Positions 4,487 through 5,149 of a stretch of 5,149 nucleotides of DNA are shown piece after piece. Position 1 is the first letter of the stretch. The number at the start of each line of letters is the position of its first letter. The stretch is taken from the NCBI GenBank assembly GCA_027619655.1, contig JAQCHR010000309.1:1-5149 (forward strand). Reading direction: 5' to 3'. The notes below the pieces were generated by a model that was given only the letters and a program-made list of their open reading frames with translations, was not told the origin of the DNA and did not search any database. Source of the stretch: Pseudomonadota bacterium. GTDB taxonomy: Bacteria; Pseudomonadota; Alphaproteobacteria; UBA8366; GCA-2717185. A program made the position numbers and the translations under genes.

Positions 4487-5149
4487 TCACGCCGCCCTGT
4501 CCCGCATTTCGGCGATTGCGGACGACAGTTCCAGCACTTCGAGCGGGCAGTCGGGCCAGTCGTGCTGCCAGCAGATGATGACGTCGCATTGGTCGGCATC
4601 GTGGCCGTGATAGAAGAACGAGCGCGAGCGGAATTCGAACTCGATGCGCACCGGCTCCCACCGGTCGTCGGCAACCGACGCGCCGCCGGCCGCCGCCGCC
4701 ACCAGCCGCCGCCCCGTGCAATCGGGGAAGGCGGTGCCGATGGCGTCGACCGCGTAGCCGAGATCGGCGGCCACCATGCCGAACAGCACCACCACGCCCA
4801 TCTCGTTCACCGGCGCCGAGGCCATGCCGCGAAACGCCAGCGGCGGGCCCGACACCCGCGCGCCAACGCTGCGCCAGGGCGGCTTTGTCGGCGACTTCAA
4901 AGGGGCCACGCCGCCGCGCGGCTTGCGCCGTTCCTGGTTGGCGAGGCGGCGCTCAAGCTCCCGCCCATACGGAAAATCCGGCGCGTGAACCGCCACCCAA
5001 TCCCGAAGGGCCCGCAGGATGCCCGCCCAGTCGCCGAAGCGGCGGTAATAGGTGCCGGGGCTGCCGGGCACCCGGCGCTGTTGCAGGGCCGAGCGTTCGA
5101 ACCCGCCGCATTCCATGATGGCGGCGTGGAGATCGGCGACCAATCGGTC
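4487..5149 (-). CDS. HTH-repeat protein with possible PD-(D/E)XK-like C-terminus (5' end outside window)
   Basis: The reading frame is open to the right edge, with Asp-Arg before a TTG at 5141-5143 and no Shine-Dalgarno visible, so the true start is probably beyond the window; 220 residues are seen. Counting from the TTG, residues 1-47 (with SPGTYYRRFGDWAGILRAL at 28-46) resemble the homing-endonuclease-associated repeat, a small helical DNA-binding unit. A basic, proline-rich linker (60-100) leads to a second domain: VNEMGVVVLFG (112-122), GTAFPDCTGRR (136-146), VRIEFEFRS (165-173), YHGHD (178-182), CDVIICW (186-192). The order of Glu114, Asp141 and Glu168-x-Glu170 could be a divergent PD-(D/E)XK nuclease core, with Glu in place of Lys. 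The family is not one I can name. It ends convergent to the DUF4329 gene. Confidence 0.78.
   Translation of the reverse strand, partial: DRLVADLHAAIMECGGFERSALQQRRVPGSPGTYYRRFGDWAGILRALRDWVAVHAPDFPYGRELERRLANQERRKPRGGVAPLKSPTKPPWRSVGARVSGPPLAFRGMASAPVNEMGVVVLFGMVAADLGYAVDAIGTAFPDCTGRRLVAAAAGGASVADDRWEPVRIEFEFRSRSFFYHGHDADQCDVIICWQHDWPDCPLEVLELSSAIAEMRDRAA

Overview
The window is GC-rich chromosomal DNA with dense, mostly non-overlapping genes. Base composition, codon use, the protein families present and the palindromes at the left end (GTCATCCCGGG arms; CCTTCGAGACG / CCTCAGAATGAGG halves) all suggest an alphaproteobacterium, perhaps near Rhodospirillales, Rhizobiales or Rhodobacterales. No marker here fixes the genus. 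There are no RNA genes, insertion sequences or CRISPR arrays.

Layout. Positions 1-272 hold no convincing complete gene. A possible 12-codon gene tail ends at 39, followed by a cluster of hairpins and what looks like a decayed dispersed palindromic repeat. On the minus strand, 273-2582 encodes a cytoplasmic molybdopterin oxidoreductase of the DMSO/biotin-sulfoxide reductase (BisC-like) family. It keeps the Mo-ligand serine (Ser147) but has Ser at the family's active-site tyrosine position (114). A 94-bp divergent intergenic region separates it from a plus-strand class II aldolase/adducin-family gene (2677-3408). That gene meets a minus-strand VOC (glyoxalase-fold) gene tail to tail with only 3 bp between stops; the VOC gene probably starts at a TTG at 3762. 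Divergent from it, 3832-4383 encodes a small exported DUF4329-type protein with a JAMM-like E / HxH / SxxD metal motif, apparently transcribed from a promoter that would give a leaderless mRNA. After a 103-bp convergent spacer carrying a G-quadruplex motif and a long-range inverted repeat, a minus-strand gene (4487 to beyond 5149) encodes a protein with a homing-endonuclease-associated-repeat-like DNA-binding N-terminus and a possible nuclease-like C-terminus.

How the genes relate. No two genes lie head to tail, so there is no operon; every junction is divergent or convergent. The only plausible functional pair is the molybdoenzyme and the aldolase, which share an intergenic promoter region, but the sequence shows no common substrate. 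I see no clear new multi-gene system. The points most worth a second look are the molybdoenzyme active-site substitution, the stand-alone secreted JAMM-like protein with its leaderless promoter, and the uncharacterised HTH plus nuclease-like protein at the right edge.
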